A stretch of DNA of 64,000 bases from Actinomycetales bacterium (GTDB lineage: Bacteria > Actinomycetota > Actinomycetes > Actinomycetales > Dermatophilaceae), in assembly GCA_016715285.1 (NCBI GenBank), contig JADKAO010000007.1, positions 62,001 through 126,000 on the forward strand, written 5' to 3'. Made by a program: the position numbers and the translations under genes. Shown piece after piece: positions 1 to 8,513 of this stretch. The number at the start of each line of letters is the position of its first letter. Position 1 is the stretch's first letter. The notes below the pieces were generated by a model. It made no database searches and was not told where the DNA came from. It was given only the letters and a program-made list of their open reading frames with translations.

Positions 1-2
1 CT

Positions 3-1085
3 GCCGGCATCGTCGCGATCCTCGCCAGCATGTCGGGCATCGGTCTTGGCCTGGTCACGCAGGCGATCCAACGGACCCCCAACATGGGCGAGTTGTTGGC
101 CGGGCTCGCCTCGATCGCGGGCTGGACCCCGTTCGGGTGGGCGTGGTCCCTCCCGGCCGACGTGACGGCGGGTCGCGTGGGCTTGGCTGCCGCGAAGCTC
201 GGACTGGCTGCCGCCTTGCTGGCCAGTCTGCTCCGGGCGTGGGAGGCGATGCTGGATCGCCGACTCACGAGCCCGATCGAGGCACGCGGGGGCGGCGAAC
301 GCGTGGGCCGCGGGGTCCGCGTCGATAGGTTGGTCGGCACGACCCAGGCAGGCGCCGTTGCCGGACGCTGCCTGCGTTATTGGCGGCGTGACCCGAGGTA
401 TGTCACCTCGGTGGCGATGTTCCTCATCCTGCCGATCGTGCTCGTGGTGTCGATGTCGCTGCCCCGCAGCGGCCCAACCGGCCTGGATGCGCTGCCCGTG
501 CAGTTCCTTGCGCCGCTGACACTGGCCATGCTCGTTGGGCTCTCGACCTGCCAGGACCTCGCCTACGACGGCACCGCGGTGTGGACCCATCTGACGACAG
601 GAGTGACCGGTCGGGCCGATCGCGTGGGCCGCCTCATCGCGCTCGCAGCTGTGGTCATGCCGCTCTTTCTCGTCCTCGAGGTGACCGCGGCGGCAGTCTC
701 CGGGCGATGGGACCTGCTGCTCCCCTCCTGCTCAGTCGGCCTTGCAGCCATCCTTGGGGGAGCGGGCGTGGCCTCGTGGATTGGAGCGATGCTCCAGAGC
801 CCCGCAGCGCCCGCGGGGGCGAACCCCTTCCGCACTAGCAACGGCGGCGGGCTCCAGGCGATGATCGCGACCTCGGTGACGCTGGCCGCGACCGGGCTGC
901 TTGCGTTGCCCGCTCTCGGACTGGCTTGGGCGGGACTGACCCAGACTTGGGCCGCCATCGCGACGCCCATCGCCAGCCTCGGAATCGGTCTCGGGGCTCT
1001 GGTCGTGGGCATCAACGCGGGCGGTGCCTACCTCGACGGTCACTGGCCGCAGGTGCTCGCCAATGTCAGCGAGAAGCGGGCCTAG
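3..1085 (+). CDS. Membrane protein, ABC-2 permease-like (5' end outside window)
   Basis: The reading frame is open back to the left edge, so the true start lies outside the window; about 360 residues are visible. The protein is strongly hydrophobic, with about six or seven likely membrane segments (for example visible residues 130-150, 165-185, 210-235, 245-260, 285-310 and 315-340), separated by a basic loop near residues 75-120. The pattern is that of a bacterial ABC-2 type exporter permease, but no diagnostic motif is visible. The partner ATPase would be expected upstream. It is convergent with the PLP enzyme gene at 1118, with about 30 bases between them. Confidence 0.55.
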   Translation, partial: AGIVAILASMSGIGLGLVTQAIQRTPNMGELLAGLASIAGWTPFGWAWSLPADVTAGRVGLAAAKLGLAAALLASLLRAWEAMLDRRLTSPIEARGGGERVGRGVRVDRLVGTTQAGAVAGRCLRYWRRDPRYVTSVAMFLILPIVLVVSMSLPRSGPTGLDALPVQFLAPLTLAMLVGLSTCQDLAYDGTAVWTHLTTGVTGRADRVGRLIALAAVVMPLFLVLEVTAAAVSGRWDLLLPSCSVGLAAILGGAGVASWIGAMLQSPAAPAGANPFRTSNGGGLQAMIATSVTLAATGLLALPALGLAWAGLTQTWAAIATPIASLGIGLGALVVGINAGGAYLDGHWPQVLANVSEKRA

Positions 1086-1128
1086 TCCTCAGCTCGGGTC
1101 AGCTGGGTCAGCTCGGGTCAACTCGGCC
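1086..1128. repeat. Short tandem repeat (CAGCTCGGGT-like)
   Basis: Between the two convergent genes the unit CAGCTCGGGT and close variants recur about four times in tandem, at periods of 9-10 bases, running into the 3' end of the PLP enzyme gene. No clear terminator hairpin is seen. Confidence 0.5.
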
Positions 1129-2533
1129 GCGACAGCCGGTCCAGGAACGCCAACAGCATCCCCTCCCGCAGCGCCGGCGGAGCGACGTCGAGCAGCGCGT
1201 TGATCGGAGCCATCCGCTCAGGCAGCGCCAGTGATCCATCGGCTGAGGCCAGTCCGGCCAGGGCAAGCAGCCCGTTAAAATCATTGTCAGACAAGGCCTT
1301 TGGATCGAGTGCCGCTGCCGCCTGCGCGAGTCCCGGGTCCACTGCTGCAGGCCCAGCCGCACGCGCCGCCTCCACCGACTCGCCCAGGGCCTTCAGGAAC
1401 TCGGGCACCGACGGTGCGGTCGCGGCCGACAACGTGAGGTGCAAGGTCGGCGGCATACCGCGGAAAGACATTTGCGGCTGGACGTACCACCCGCGCGCCA
1501 GCATCTCGTCCGCAATCGTGAAGACATCACACGACTCGTCGGTCGCCACCGCGAGCAGCGTCGAGTCCGGCTCCACAACGACCCGCAGGCCAGGTATGCC
1601 GTCCGCGCCCTCCGCGATCGCGAGCGTCGCGTCCCGCGCGGTGCGGGCCAGCGCGGCATACCCCTCGATGCCAATTGCCCGGGTGACCGCCCACGCTGCC
1701 GCCAGCGGGCCACCCGACTTCGTGGACTGCATGGTCGAGTTGAGCATCGTGTAACCCGGCCAGTTCGCGGCGGCGAAGAAATGCCCGCGCCGGAGCGAGG
1801 AGTCGCGGTGCAGCAAGACTGAGACGCCCTTGGGCGTGTACGCGTACTTGTGCAGGTCGACACTGATGCTCGTGACCCCCGGCACCGTGAAGCTCCATGG
1901 CGCCACACCGTCCAGGTGGGGCAGCACCCACCCACCAATACACGCATCGACATGGCACCGGATGCCGCGCTCGGCCGCCAGGGCCCCCAGCTCGGCAATC
2001 GGGTCGATCACGCCGTGGGCGTAGGACGGCGCGGATCCGACGACGAGCACAGTGTCGTCCCGGATGGCCGCCGCCATCGCATCCGGGTTGGCGCGGAAGG
2101 TCGTCGGCTCGACGTCCACCAGGATCGGTTCGACCCCGAAGTAGTGCGCCGCCTTGTGGAAGGCAGCGTGCGCGGTCGTCGGGAGCACCATCGAGGCGGT
2201 GCTGTATGCCGCCCCGGCCCCGTCGCGCGCGGCGAGGACAGCGAGCAGGACCGACTCCGTCCCGCCCGATGTCACCGAGCCGACGTATCCCGCAGGCGCA
2301 TCGACGAGGCCACCCGCCATCGCGACCACGTCGTTCTCCATCGCGAGCAGAGACGGGAAGGCGGTCGGGTCGAGGCCATTGGAGTCGGCGAACATCGACA
2401 GCGCCTCACGCCCAATCACGTCCGCCTCTGCGAGCCCGGAGTCATAGACATAGGCGAGGGTGCGGCCACCGTGGCTCGGCAGGTCGCGCGCCTGCAGGCC
2501 CTGCAGGTGGGCGCGGATCTCGTCGGGCGTCAT
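1118..2533 (-). CDS. PLP-dependent decarboxylase/lyase (sphingosine-1-phosphate lyase-like)
   Basis: A 471-residue fold-type I PLP enzyme of the group II decarboxylase superfamily. The cofactor lysine is visible at about residue 229 in the motif DLHKY, preceded by HVDACIGG, whose aspartate should bind the pyridine nitrogen, and by the phosphate-binding TSGGTES near residues 88-94. These motifs resemble sphingosine-1-phosphate lyase and glutamate decarboxylase relatives; the bacterial substrate cannot be read from sequence. The start ATG overlaps the stop of the upstream transporter gene (ATGA, 4-base overlap), so the two are probably translationally coupled and the substrate may enter through that transporter. 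The last 100 residues are Ala-rich and may be an extra helical extension. Confidence 0.8.
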   Translation of the reverse strand: MTPDEIRAHLQGLQARDLPSHGGRTLAYVYDSGLAEADVIGREALSMFADSNGLDPTAFPSLLAMENDVVAMAGGLVDAPAGYVGSVTSGGTESVLLAVLAARDGAGAAYSTASMVLPTTAHAAFHKAAHYFGVEPILVDVEPTTFRANPDAMAAAIRDDTVLVVGSAPSYAHGVIDPIAELGALAAERGIRCHVDACIGGWVLPHLDGVAPWSFTVPGVTSISVDLHKYAYTPKGVSVLLHRDSSLRRGHFFAAANWPGYTMLNSTMQSTKSGGPLAAAWAVTRAIGIEGYAALARTARDATLAIAEGADGIPGLRVVVEPDSTLLAVATDESCDVFTIADEMLARGWYVQPQMSFRGMPPTLHLTLSAATAPSVPEFLKALGESVEAARAAGPAAVDPGLAQAAAALDPKALSDNDFNGLLALAGLASADGSLALPERMAPINALLDVAPPALREGMLLAFLDRLSRPS

Positions 2534-3867
2534 GGGGTCGTCCTCTCCTGGGCGGCCTCAACAGCGGCGGCATCGAGTCGGTAACGCAGCAGGAAGACCA
2601 GCGACGCCGCCACCAACAGCGCCGGAAGCACCGAGAATCCGAGTGACATCGCCGTCAGGGCCGAATCGGGTTGCAGCGCTTGGCCATCGGTGGACGACAC
2701 ATAGCCCCCGAGAGCGAGCACACCGGCATACGCGAAGGGGCCGAGTGCCATGCCAAAGGTCTCCGCGGCGGTCCAGACCCCGGTGTAGACCCCCGTGCGG
2801 TTCTCCCCGGTGCGGGCGGCATCGACCGCCGCAACGTCTGGGAGCATCGCGAGCGGGAACATCTGGGTGCCGGCATACCCGACCCCGACGATCGCGACTG
2901 CCGCCGCAAGGACGCCCGCACCAAGCCGCATCCCGAGCAATGCGGCGAGCGCGCCGCCGCCCAGGAGGAGGGAGGCGATGAGGAAGCCGCTGCGCTTGCC
3001 GACCCGTTGTCCGACCCGCTGCCACAGAGGCGTGACGAGGAGCGCGGGGGCGACGAAGCAGACGAAGAGGATCGACGAGAAGCCGGGCCGACCCAGGAGC
3101 ACCCGAGCGACGTAGTCGACACCCGCGAGCATCGCGGCCGTCGCGAGCGCCTGCAGAACGTAAGCGAGCAACAGCGTGCGGAAGTCCCGGGCTCGCGCGA
3201 CGATCCGCAGTTGCTCAACGAGGCCGGCGGTGGGGGCTGGGACGTCACGCAATGGCACACCCCGGGTGCCCCACCACGCGCCGAGGGCACCCACCGCGAT
3301 GAGGAGCCCGACAAAGACGCCCACCCCGCGATAGCCCCAGTCGGGTCCGAGCGCATCGCGAATCATCGGCGACAGGCCGCCTGACACGAGGATGGCGAGC
3401 GCCAGGATGGCCACCCGCCACGACATCAGGCGGGTGCGCTCCTCGTAGTCGTCGGTGAGTTCAGCGGGCATCGCCACATAGGGGACCTGGAAGAACGCGT
3501 ATGCCGTCGCGCAGCCGAGGAAGAGCGCAACCACCCACGCCGTGCCCAGCCCCATGGGAGACGTGGGTCCGGCAAAGAGCAGGGCGAAACAGACGGCGAG
3601 CGCGAGGCCCGCGCTCAAGAGGAAGGGGCGTCGGCGTCCAGCAGGGTTGGTCGAGCGGTCTGAGATCCGCCCGGCGATGGGGTTGAGGATGACGTCCCAC
3701 GCCTTGGGCAGGAAGACCACGAGCCCAGCGAGCCCGGCGGCGAGGCCGAGCCGGTCGGTGAGATAGGGCAGGAGCAGCAACCCCGGCACGGTGCCGAACG
3801 AGCCAGTTGCGACACCGCCGAGCGCATAACCGCGGCGCACCGCTCCGGGCAGCTCATGGGTCACCAT
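2530..3867 (-). CDS. MFS transporter, GPH (MelB-like) family
   Basis: A 445-residue polytopic membrane protein, about 12 transmembrane helices, of the glycoside-pentoside-hexuronide:cation symporter family. The characteristic loop after the second helix is visible at residues 58-80 (WDVILNPIAGRISDRS followed by GRRRPFLL). I chose the internal ATG at 3867 because the hydrophobic, MelB-like N-terminus begins there; an upstream in-frame start at 3987 would add 40 basic, unlikely residues. It is the first gene of a two-gene unit with the downstream PLP enzyme. The substrate is unknown; an amino acid or amine derivative would fit the neighbour, but that is inference. Confidence 0.85.
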   Translation of the reverse strand: MVTHELPGAVRRGYALGGVATGSFGTVPGLLLLPYLTDRLGLAAGLAGLVVFLPKAWDVILNPIAGRISDRSTNPAGRRRPFLLSAGLALAVCFALLFAGPTSPMGLGTAWVVALFLGCATAYAFFQVPYVAMPAELTDDYEERTRLMSWRVAILALAILVSGGLSPMIRDALGPDWGYRGVGVFVGLLIAVGALGAWWGTRGVPLRDVPAPTAGLVEQLRIVARARDFRTLLLAYVLQALATAAMLAGVDYVARVLLGRPGFSSILFVCFVAPALLVTPLWQRVGQRVGKRSGFLIASLLLGGGALAALLGMRLGAGVLAAAVAIVGVGYAGTQMFPLAMLPDVAAVDAARTGENRTGVYTGVWTAAETFGMALGPFAYAGVLALGGYVSSTDGQALQPDSALTAMSLGFSVLPALLVAASLVFLLRYRLDAAAVEAAQERTTP

Positions 3868-3980
3868 GACCGGACGATACCGGCCCAGCGTCCTTGCGTG
3901 GCGGAGGTCACCCGCCCGGATGGTGAGACGGGTCCGTCTCACGGTTGACACGGCATACCCCTGCGGGCGACGGTGGACGC

Positions 3981-4016
3981 GTGGCACAGGTCCTCGTAGT
4001 TTCCAGGCGCGTCTGA
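3981..4016 (+). CDS. Putative ilv leader peptide (MAQVLVVSRRV)
   Basis: An 11-codon open frame starting at GTG 3981 encodes MAQVLVVSRRV, with four Val and one Leu among its residues, and stops at 4014-4016 just before two mutually positioned hairpins and the ilvB gene. The composition and place match the leader peptides that control ilvB attenuation in other actinobacteria such as Corynebacterium. The ribosome site is weak (GGTGGA, 3972-3977). Too short to be proved by coding statistics. Confidence 0.6.
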   Translation: MAQVLVVSRRV

Positions 4017-4034
4017 CGCAACCCGTCGACGCGC
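4007..4034 (+). promoter_or_regulatory. ilvB: Leader hairpin overlapping leader-peptide stop codon
   Basis: GCGCGTC (4007-4013) pairs with GACGCGC (4028-4034). This 7-bp stem covers the last codons and stop of the leader peptide and abuts the terminator stem, so ribosome stalling at the Val/Leu codons would change which structure forms. Confidence 0.5.
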
Positions 4035-4068
4035 GCCCTTCTGTCCCCTGGGACCGGAGGGCTTTTTT
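4035..4068 (+). terminator. ilvB attenuator terminator
   Basis: A 12-bp stem with one mismatch and one G-U pair (4035-4046 with 4051-4062), loop CCTG, followed directly by six T residues (4063-4068). It lies 94 bases before the chosen ilvB start and downstream of a Val/Leu-rich leader peptide, so it is an attenuator rather than the end of a gene. Confidence 0.8.
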
Positions 4069-4161
4069 GTGGGATCACTGGCTGACCAGCCAGGGTAGGG
4101 ATCAGTGCCCCAGCAGTTACACCGGCAAGACACGCAAGACCGACCAGAAGTGGTGACCATC

Positions 4162-6033
4162 GTGACCGAACGTGCGACGCCTCCCAAAGCGTCCCCGGCC
4201 AACCTCGCTCAGGCCCGTGCCCGGGCCAACACCCCCGACGCGCACCCGGCTGCGTCTGCTGCGGCAGCGACCAATCACATTGCGCCGCAACAGGTAACGG
4301 GTGCACAGTCGCTCGTCCTCTCGCTCGAGGCGGTCGGTGTCGACACGGTCTTCGGCATCCCGGGTGGCGCGATCTTGCCGGCATACGACCCGCTCATGGA
4401 CTCCACCAAGGTGCGCCACATCCTCGTGCGCCACGAGCAGGGCGCGGGCCACGCCGCCGAGGGGTATGCCGCGGCGACCGGCAAGATCGGCGTCTGCATG
4501 GCGACCAGCGGGCCGGGCGCGACCAACCTCGTGACCCCGATCGCTGACGCCTACATGGACTCGGTGCCGATCGTCGCGATCACCGGCCAGGTGCCCAGCG
4601 GCGCCATCGGGACCGACGCCTTCCAGGAGGCGGACATCCGCGGCATCACGATGCCGATCACCAAGCACAACTACCTCGTGACCAATCCCGACGAGATCCC
4701 GCGCGCGATCGCCGAGGCCTTCCACATCGCTGGTACGGGTCGGCCTGGCCCCGTCCTCGTCGACATCAGCAAGGACGCCCTCGTCGGTCAGACGACCTTC
4801 TCCTGGCCGCCGACGATCGACCTGCCGGGGTATCGTCCGGTCGCCCGCCCGCACGGCAAGCAGATCCGCGAGGCGGCGCGGCTCATCATGGCTGCGGAGC
4901 GCCCGATCTTCTACATCGGCGGCGGGGTCATCCGCGCCCAGGCGAGCGAGGAGTTGCGCAAGCTCGTCGACCTCACTGGCATCCCGCTCGTGACCACCCT
5001 CATGGCGCGCGGCGCAGTCCCGGACTCACACCCACTCCACCTCGGTATGCCGGGCATGCACGGCTCCGTGGCCGCGGTGACGGGGCTGCAGAAGTCCGAC
5101 CTGCTCATCACCCTCGGCGCGCGCTTTGACGACCGAGTGACCGGGCAGCTGTCGACCTTTGCCCAGGGCGCCAAGGTCATCCACGCCGACATCGACCCGG
5201 CCGAGATCTCCAAGAACCGGGTGGCCGACGTGCCGATCGTCGGCGACTGCAAGGACGTCATCGTCGACCTCATCGACGCACTCAAGGCCGAGCACGCGGC
5301 CCACGGCGCACCGGCATACGCGTCCTGGCGGGAGACGGTTGCGGACTGGAAGGCGACCTATCCGGTCGGCTATGTCCCAGCCGAAGACGGCCTCTCGCCG
5401 CAATACGTCATCGAGCGGATCGGTGCCCTCTCCGGGCCTGAGGCGACCTATGTCGCGGGCGTTGGCCAGCACCAGATGTGGGCCGCGCAGTTCGTCGAAT
5501 ACTCGCGTCCGAACTCGTGGATCAACTCCGGTGGCCTGGGCACGATGGGCTACTCGGTGCCCGCCGCGATGGGTGCCAAGGTTGCCGAACCCCACCGCAC
5601 GGTGTGGGCGATTGACGGCGACGGGTGCTTCCAGATGACCAATCAGGAGTTGGCGACCTGCGTCATCAACGACATCCCGATCAAGGTTGCGGTCATCAAC
5701 AACTCCAGCCTCGGCATGGTGCGGCAGTGGCAGACGCTCTTTTACAACGAGCGGTACTCCAACACCGACCTGCACACGAGCCACAACGCAGTGCGCATCC
5801 CCGACTTCGTCAAGCTCGCCGACGCCTATGGCTGTGCTGGCCGGCGCGTCGAGACGGCCGAAGAGGTTGACGCCGCGATCGAATGGGCGCTCGCGACCAA
5901 CGACCGCCCGGTGCTCATCGACTTCGTCGTCCAGCGCGACGCCATGGTGTGGCCGATGGTCCCCGCCGGTGTGAGCAACGACAAGATTCTGATCGCCCGC
6001 GGGGGAGCACCCCTGTGGGAGCGGGAAGCCTGA
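4162..6033 (+). CDS. ilvB: Acetolactate synthase, large (catalytic) subunit
   Basis: Catalyses condensation of two pyruvates, or pyruvate with 2-oxobutyrate, to acetolactate or acetohydroxybutyrate, the first common step of Val, Leu and Ile synthesis. The 623-residue protein shows the ThDP-activating Glu in HEQGAGHAAEGYA near residue 92, TSGPGATNL, the central FAD-binding domain, and the C-terminal ThDP/Mg motif GDG...NN near residues 486-515. I chose GTG 4162 (MTERATPP...) because it follows GAAGTGG at 8 bases and resembles actinobacterial homologues; an upstream frame from 4105 is open but unconvincing. Expression is probably set by the attenuator at 4035-4068. It is followed by ilvN after 14 bases. 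Confidence 0.95.
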   Translation: MTERATPPKASPANLAQARARANTPDAHPAASAAAATNHIAPQQVTGAQSLVLSLEAVGVDTVFGIPGGAILPAYDPLMDSTKVRHILVRHEQGAGHAAEGYAAATGKIGVCMATSGPGATNLVTPIADAYMDSVPIVAITGQVPSGAIGTDAFQEADIRGITMPITKHNYLVTNPDEIPRAIAEAFHIAGTGRPGPVLVDISKDALVGQTTFSWPPTIDLPGYRPVARPHGKQIREAARLIMAAERPIFYIGGGVIRAQASEELRKLVDLTGIPLVTTLMARGAVPDSHPLHLGMPGMHGSVAAVTGLQKSDLLITLGARFDDRVTGQLSTFAQGAKVIHADIDPAEISKNRVADVPIVGDCKDVIVDLIDALKAEHAAHGAPAYASWRETVADWKATYPVGYVPAEDGLSPQYVIERIGALSGPEATYVAGVGQHQMWAAQFVEYSRPNSWINSGGLGTMGYSVPAAMGAKVAEPHRTVWAIDGDGCFQMTNQELATCVINDIPIKVAVINNSSLGMVRQWQTLFYNERYSNTDLHTSHNAVRIPDFVKLADAYGCAGRRVETAEEVDAAIEWALATNDRPVLIDFVVQRDAMVWPMVPAGVSNDKILIARGGAPLWEREA

Positions 6034-6047
6034 GAGGAACGCCACCC

Positions 6048-6560
6048 ATGCCTAAGCACACCCTGTCTGTCCTCGTGGAAGACAAGCCCGGTGTCCTCAC
6101 CCGGATCGCCGCTCTCTTCTCCCGACGCGGCTTCAACATCGACAGCCTCGCCGTCGGGCCGACCGAGCACCCCGAGGTGTCCCGGATGACCGTCGTCGTC
6201 GAATGCGAAGAGCTGCCCCTGGAGCAAGTCACCAAGCAACTCAACAAGCTCGTCGAGGTGCTCAAGATCGTCGAGTTGGAGCCGCCCACGTCTGTGCAGC
6301 GCCAGATCGTCTTGGTCAAGGTCCGCGCTGACGCCACGACCCGCAGCCATATTGTCGAGACCGCAGAGTTGTTCCGCGGCAAGGTCGTTGACGTCGCCTC
6401 CGACAGCCTGACCATCGAGATGACCGGCAAGGTCGAAAAGGTCCAGGCCATGCTCGGTGTCCTCGAGCCCTTCGGCATCCGTGAGCTCGTCCAGTCCGGC
6501 ATCGTCGCGGTGGGTCGCGGCCCACGGTCGATCACCGACCGCGCGCTCCGCAGCGCCTGA
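6048..6560 (+). CDS. ilvN: Acetolactate synthase, small (regulatory) subunit
   Basis: A 170-residue regulatory subunit that binds valine and activates the IlvB catalytic subunit. The N-terminal ACT domain begins HTLSVLVEDKPGVLTRIAA with the GFNIDSL turn, followed by the C-terminal small-subunit domain (residues about 85-165). ATG 6048 is preceded by GAGAGGAAC and lies 14 bases after the ilvB stop, so both are on one transcript. Length and motifs are normal for the family. Confidence 0.95.
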   Translation: MPKHTLSVLVEDKPGVLTRIAALFSRRGFNIDSLAVGPTEHPEVSRMTVVVECEELPLEQVTKQLNKLVEVLKIVELEPPTSVQRQIVLVKVRADATTRSHIVETAELFRGKVVDVASDSLTIEMTGKVEKVQAMLGVLEPFGIRELVQSGIVAVGRGPRSITDRALRSA

Positions 6561-6586
6561 GCGCCAAGCCTGTTTCGTGCCTGTTC

Positions 6587-6630
6587 GTATGCCGGGTGGT
6601 CGCCGCGCCAAGGTTGACCACACGGCATAC
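6587..6630. terminator. GTATGCC inverted-pair hairpin between ilvN and ilvC
   Basis: Arms 6587-6601 and 6616-6630 are 15 bases each with a single mismatch, loop 14 bases, no T-tract. Each arm starts with the over-represented motif GTATGCCG. It may end or attenuate transcription between ilvN and ilvC, or be an instance of the dispersed motif described in the findings. Confidence 0.6.
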
Positions 6631-6696
6631 CCTCTGCAGTTGAAGCCTGACCCCCACCAGAACCCCAGAGTTACCTCGCGAAGGAGTGGCCCTCTT

Positions 6697-7728
6697 ATGG
6701 CCGACATGATTTACGACGACGACGCTGACCTGTCGATCATCCAAGGCAAGAAGGTCGCCGTCATCGGCTATGGCAGCCAGGGCCACGCCCACTCGCTCAA
6801 CCTGCGGGACTCGGGCGTCGACGTGCGCGTCGGCCTCGCCGAAGGCAGCAAGAGCAAGGCCAAGGCCGAGGCCGAGGGCCTGCGCGTCCTCACCGTCGCT
6901 GAGGCGGTCAAGGAGGCTGACCTCGTCGTCATCCTCACGCCCGACCAGGTGCAGCGGCACGTCTACGCCGACGAGATCAAGCCCAACCTGCGCGAGGGCG
7001 CCGCGTTGCTGTTCGGCCATGGCTTCAACATCCGCTTCGGCTACATCACGCCTGAGGCTGGCTCAGACGTCATCATGGTTGCCCCCAAGGGCCCGGGCCA
7101 CCTCGTGCGCCGCGAGTACAACGACGGTCGCGGTGTGCCGGTGCTCGTCTGCGTCGAGCAGGACGCGTCCGGCGAGGCCTGGGATGTCGCGAAGTCCTAC
7201 GCCAAGGCAATCGGTGGCCTGCGTGCGGGCGGCATCAAGACGACCTTCACGGAGGAGTGCGAGACCGACCTGTTCGGTGAGCAGGCCGTCCTCTGTGGTG
7301 GTGCCTCGCAGCTGGTGATGTATGGCTTCGAGACGCTGGTCGAGGCGGGCTACCAGCCCGAGGTTGCCTACTTTGAGTGCCTCCACGAGCTCAAGCTCAT
7401 CGTCGACCTCATGGTCGAGGGCGGCATCGCCAAGCAGCGCTGGTCGGTGTCCGACACGGCTGAGTACGGCGACTATGTCTCTGGCCCGCGCGTCATCGAC
7501 CCGTCGGTCAAGGAAAACATGAAGGCCGTCCTCGCGGACATCCAGAACGGTGCGTTCGCCAAGCGCTTCATCGGCGACCAGGACGCCGGGGCGCCGGAGT
7601 TCAAGGACCTGCGCGCCAAGGGTGCCGCGCACCCGATCGAGGGCACCGGCCGCGAGCTGCGCAAGCTCATGAGCTGGATCAAGGACAGCGACTCGGACTA
7701 CACCGAAGGCTCGGCTGCGCGCCACTAA
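6697..7728 (+). CDS. ilvC: Ketol-acid reductoisomerase (NADP+)
   Basis: Isomerises and reduces acetolactate or acetohydroxybutyrate to the dihydroxy acids, the second step of the pathway. This is a class I (short) enzyme of 343 residues. The nucleotide-binding loop is GYGSQGHAHS (residues 24-33), and the knotted C-terminal domain carries the Mg-binding acidic residues (for example EECETDLFGEQ). ATG 6697 follows GAAGGAG at a normal distance; a longer upstream open frame runs through the hairpin and is not used. It closes the ilvBNC cluster and is followed by another GTATGCC hairpin. Confidence 0.95.
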   Translation: MADMIYDDDADLSIIQGKKVAVIGYGSQGHAHSLNLRDSGVDVRVGLAEGSKSKAKAEAEGLRVLTVAEAVKEADLVVILTPDQVQRHVYADEIKPNLREGAALLFGHGFNIRFGYITPEAGSDVIMVAPKGPGHLVRREYNDGRGVPVLVCVEQDASGEAWDVAKSYAKAIGGLRAGGIKTTFTEECETDLFGEQAVLCGGASQLVMYGFETLVEAGYQPEVAYFECLHELKLIVDLMVEGGIAKQRWSVSDTAEYGDYVSGPRVIDPSVKENMKAVLADIQNGAFAKRFIGDQDAGAPEFKDLRAKGAAHPIEGTGRELRKLMSWIKDSDSDYTEGSAARH

Positions 7729-7745
7729 CCCTCACACGCTCGTCC

Positions 7746-7782
7746 GGTATGCCGTGCGCCCGCTTGGGTGGCACGGCATACC
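7746..7782. terminator. GTATGCC inverted-pair hairpin after ilvC
   Basis: A perfect 12-bp stem, GGTATGCCGTGC (7746-7757) with GCACGGCATACC (7771-7782), loop 13 bases, 18 bases after the ilvC stop. It is placed like a terminator although no T-tract follows. Confidence 0.6.
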
Positions 7783-7836
7783 TGTGTGGTCTGCAGCGAA
7801 ATTCGTCATGGGGGCTGCTGCGCCTATGGTTGGCGG

Positions 7837-8331
7837 GTGTTCTCCGACTGGCCGTTCGCGCTCACGTATGCCGTGTTCTTCGCGGGTGCGATGGTGCGCG
7901 CCAACGTGACGTATTGGGTCGGCTGGGGAGCGCGCCGCGGAGGCGAACGCACCAAGGCTGCCCGCCATCTCGATGGGCCCCTCGTCCGCCGGGCCGAGAC
8001 GGTCGTGGCCCGCTATGGTGCCCCTGCTGTGGCGCTGTCGTTCTTGACCGTGGGGATCCAGTCTGTGGTCAACTTCGCTGCAGGAGCCCTTCGTATGCCG
8101 TTGTGGCGCTACGAGATTGGCGCGGTTATCGGCGCTCTCATGTGGGCGGCGATCTATTCCACGGTCGGCTTTGCGGTCATCGAAGCCTGGATCGGGGGCA
8201 CCGCAGGAGCGATCTGGGGCTGGTTGTTGGCTGGAGCCATCGGGATCGGTGCCACGATCTGGTTGACGCGGGTGGCCCGCCGCAGACTGGAGAAGGTGCC
8301 CGAAGCACCCTCGGATCTCACCCTGTCGTAG
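7837..8331 (+). CDS. Small VTT/DedA-like membrane protein
   Basis: About 164 residues with three or four hydrophobic segments. The central stretch (VVARYGAPAVALSFLTVG, then a Gly/Ala-rich NFAAGALRMPLWRYEIG segment) resembles the core of DedA/SNARE-associated (VTT) membrane proteins, with the final helix followed by a basic tail. It is shorter than typical DedA proteins (about 200 residues). GTG 7837 is chosen because the frame further upstream passes through the ilvC terminator hairpin; no good ribosome site is visible, so the start is uncertain. Function in membrane homeostasis or lipid transport is only a family-level inference. Confidence 0.6.
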   Translation: MFSDWPFALTYAVFFAGAMVRANVTYWVGWGARRGGERTKAARHLDGPLVRRAETVVARYGAPAVALSFLTVGIQSVVNFAAGALRMPLWRYEIGAVIGALMWAAIYSTVGFAVIEAWIGGTAGAIWGWLLAGAIGIGATIWLTRVARRRLEKVPEAPSDLTLS

Positions 8332-8513
8332 GCCTCCGGGCGGCAGTCGGAGGGCGTCTCAGATTTGGGGTGCGAGACGTCACGCTGCTCACCCCCCGAT
8401 CATGAACGGGACGGCATACGTCCGCGGTCTAGGCTCGACTCGGCACATCGAGGTGCCATTCCGACCCTCGCTGCCCGGCCGCTGTGCCCGGTCTTGCTTC
8501 AAAGGAATCTCTC

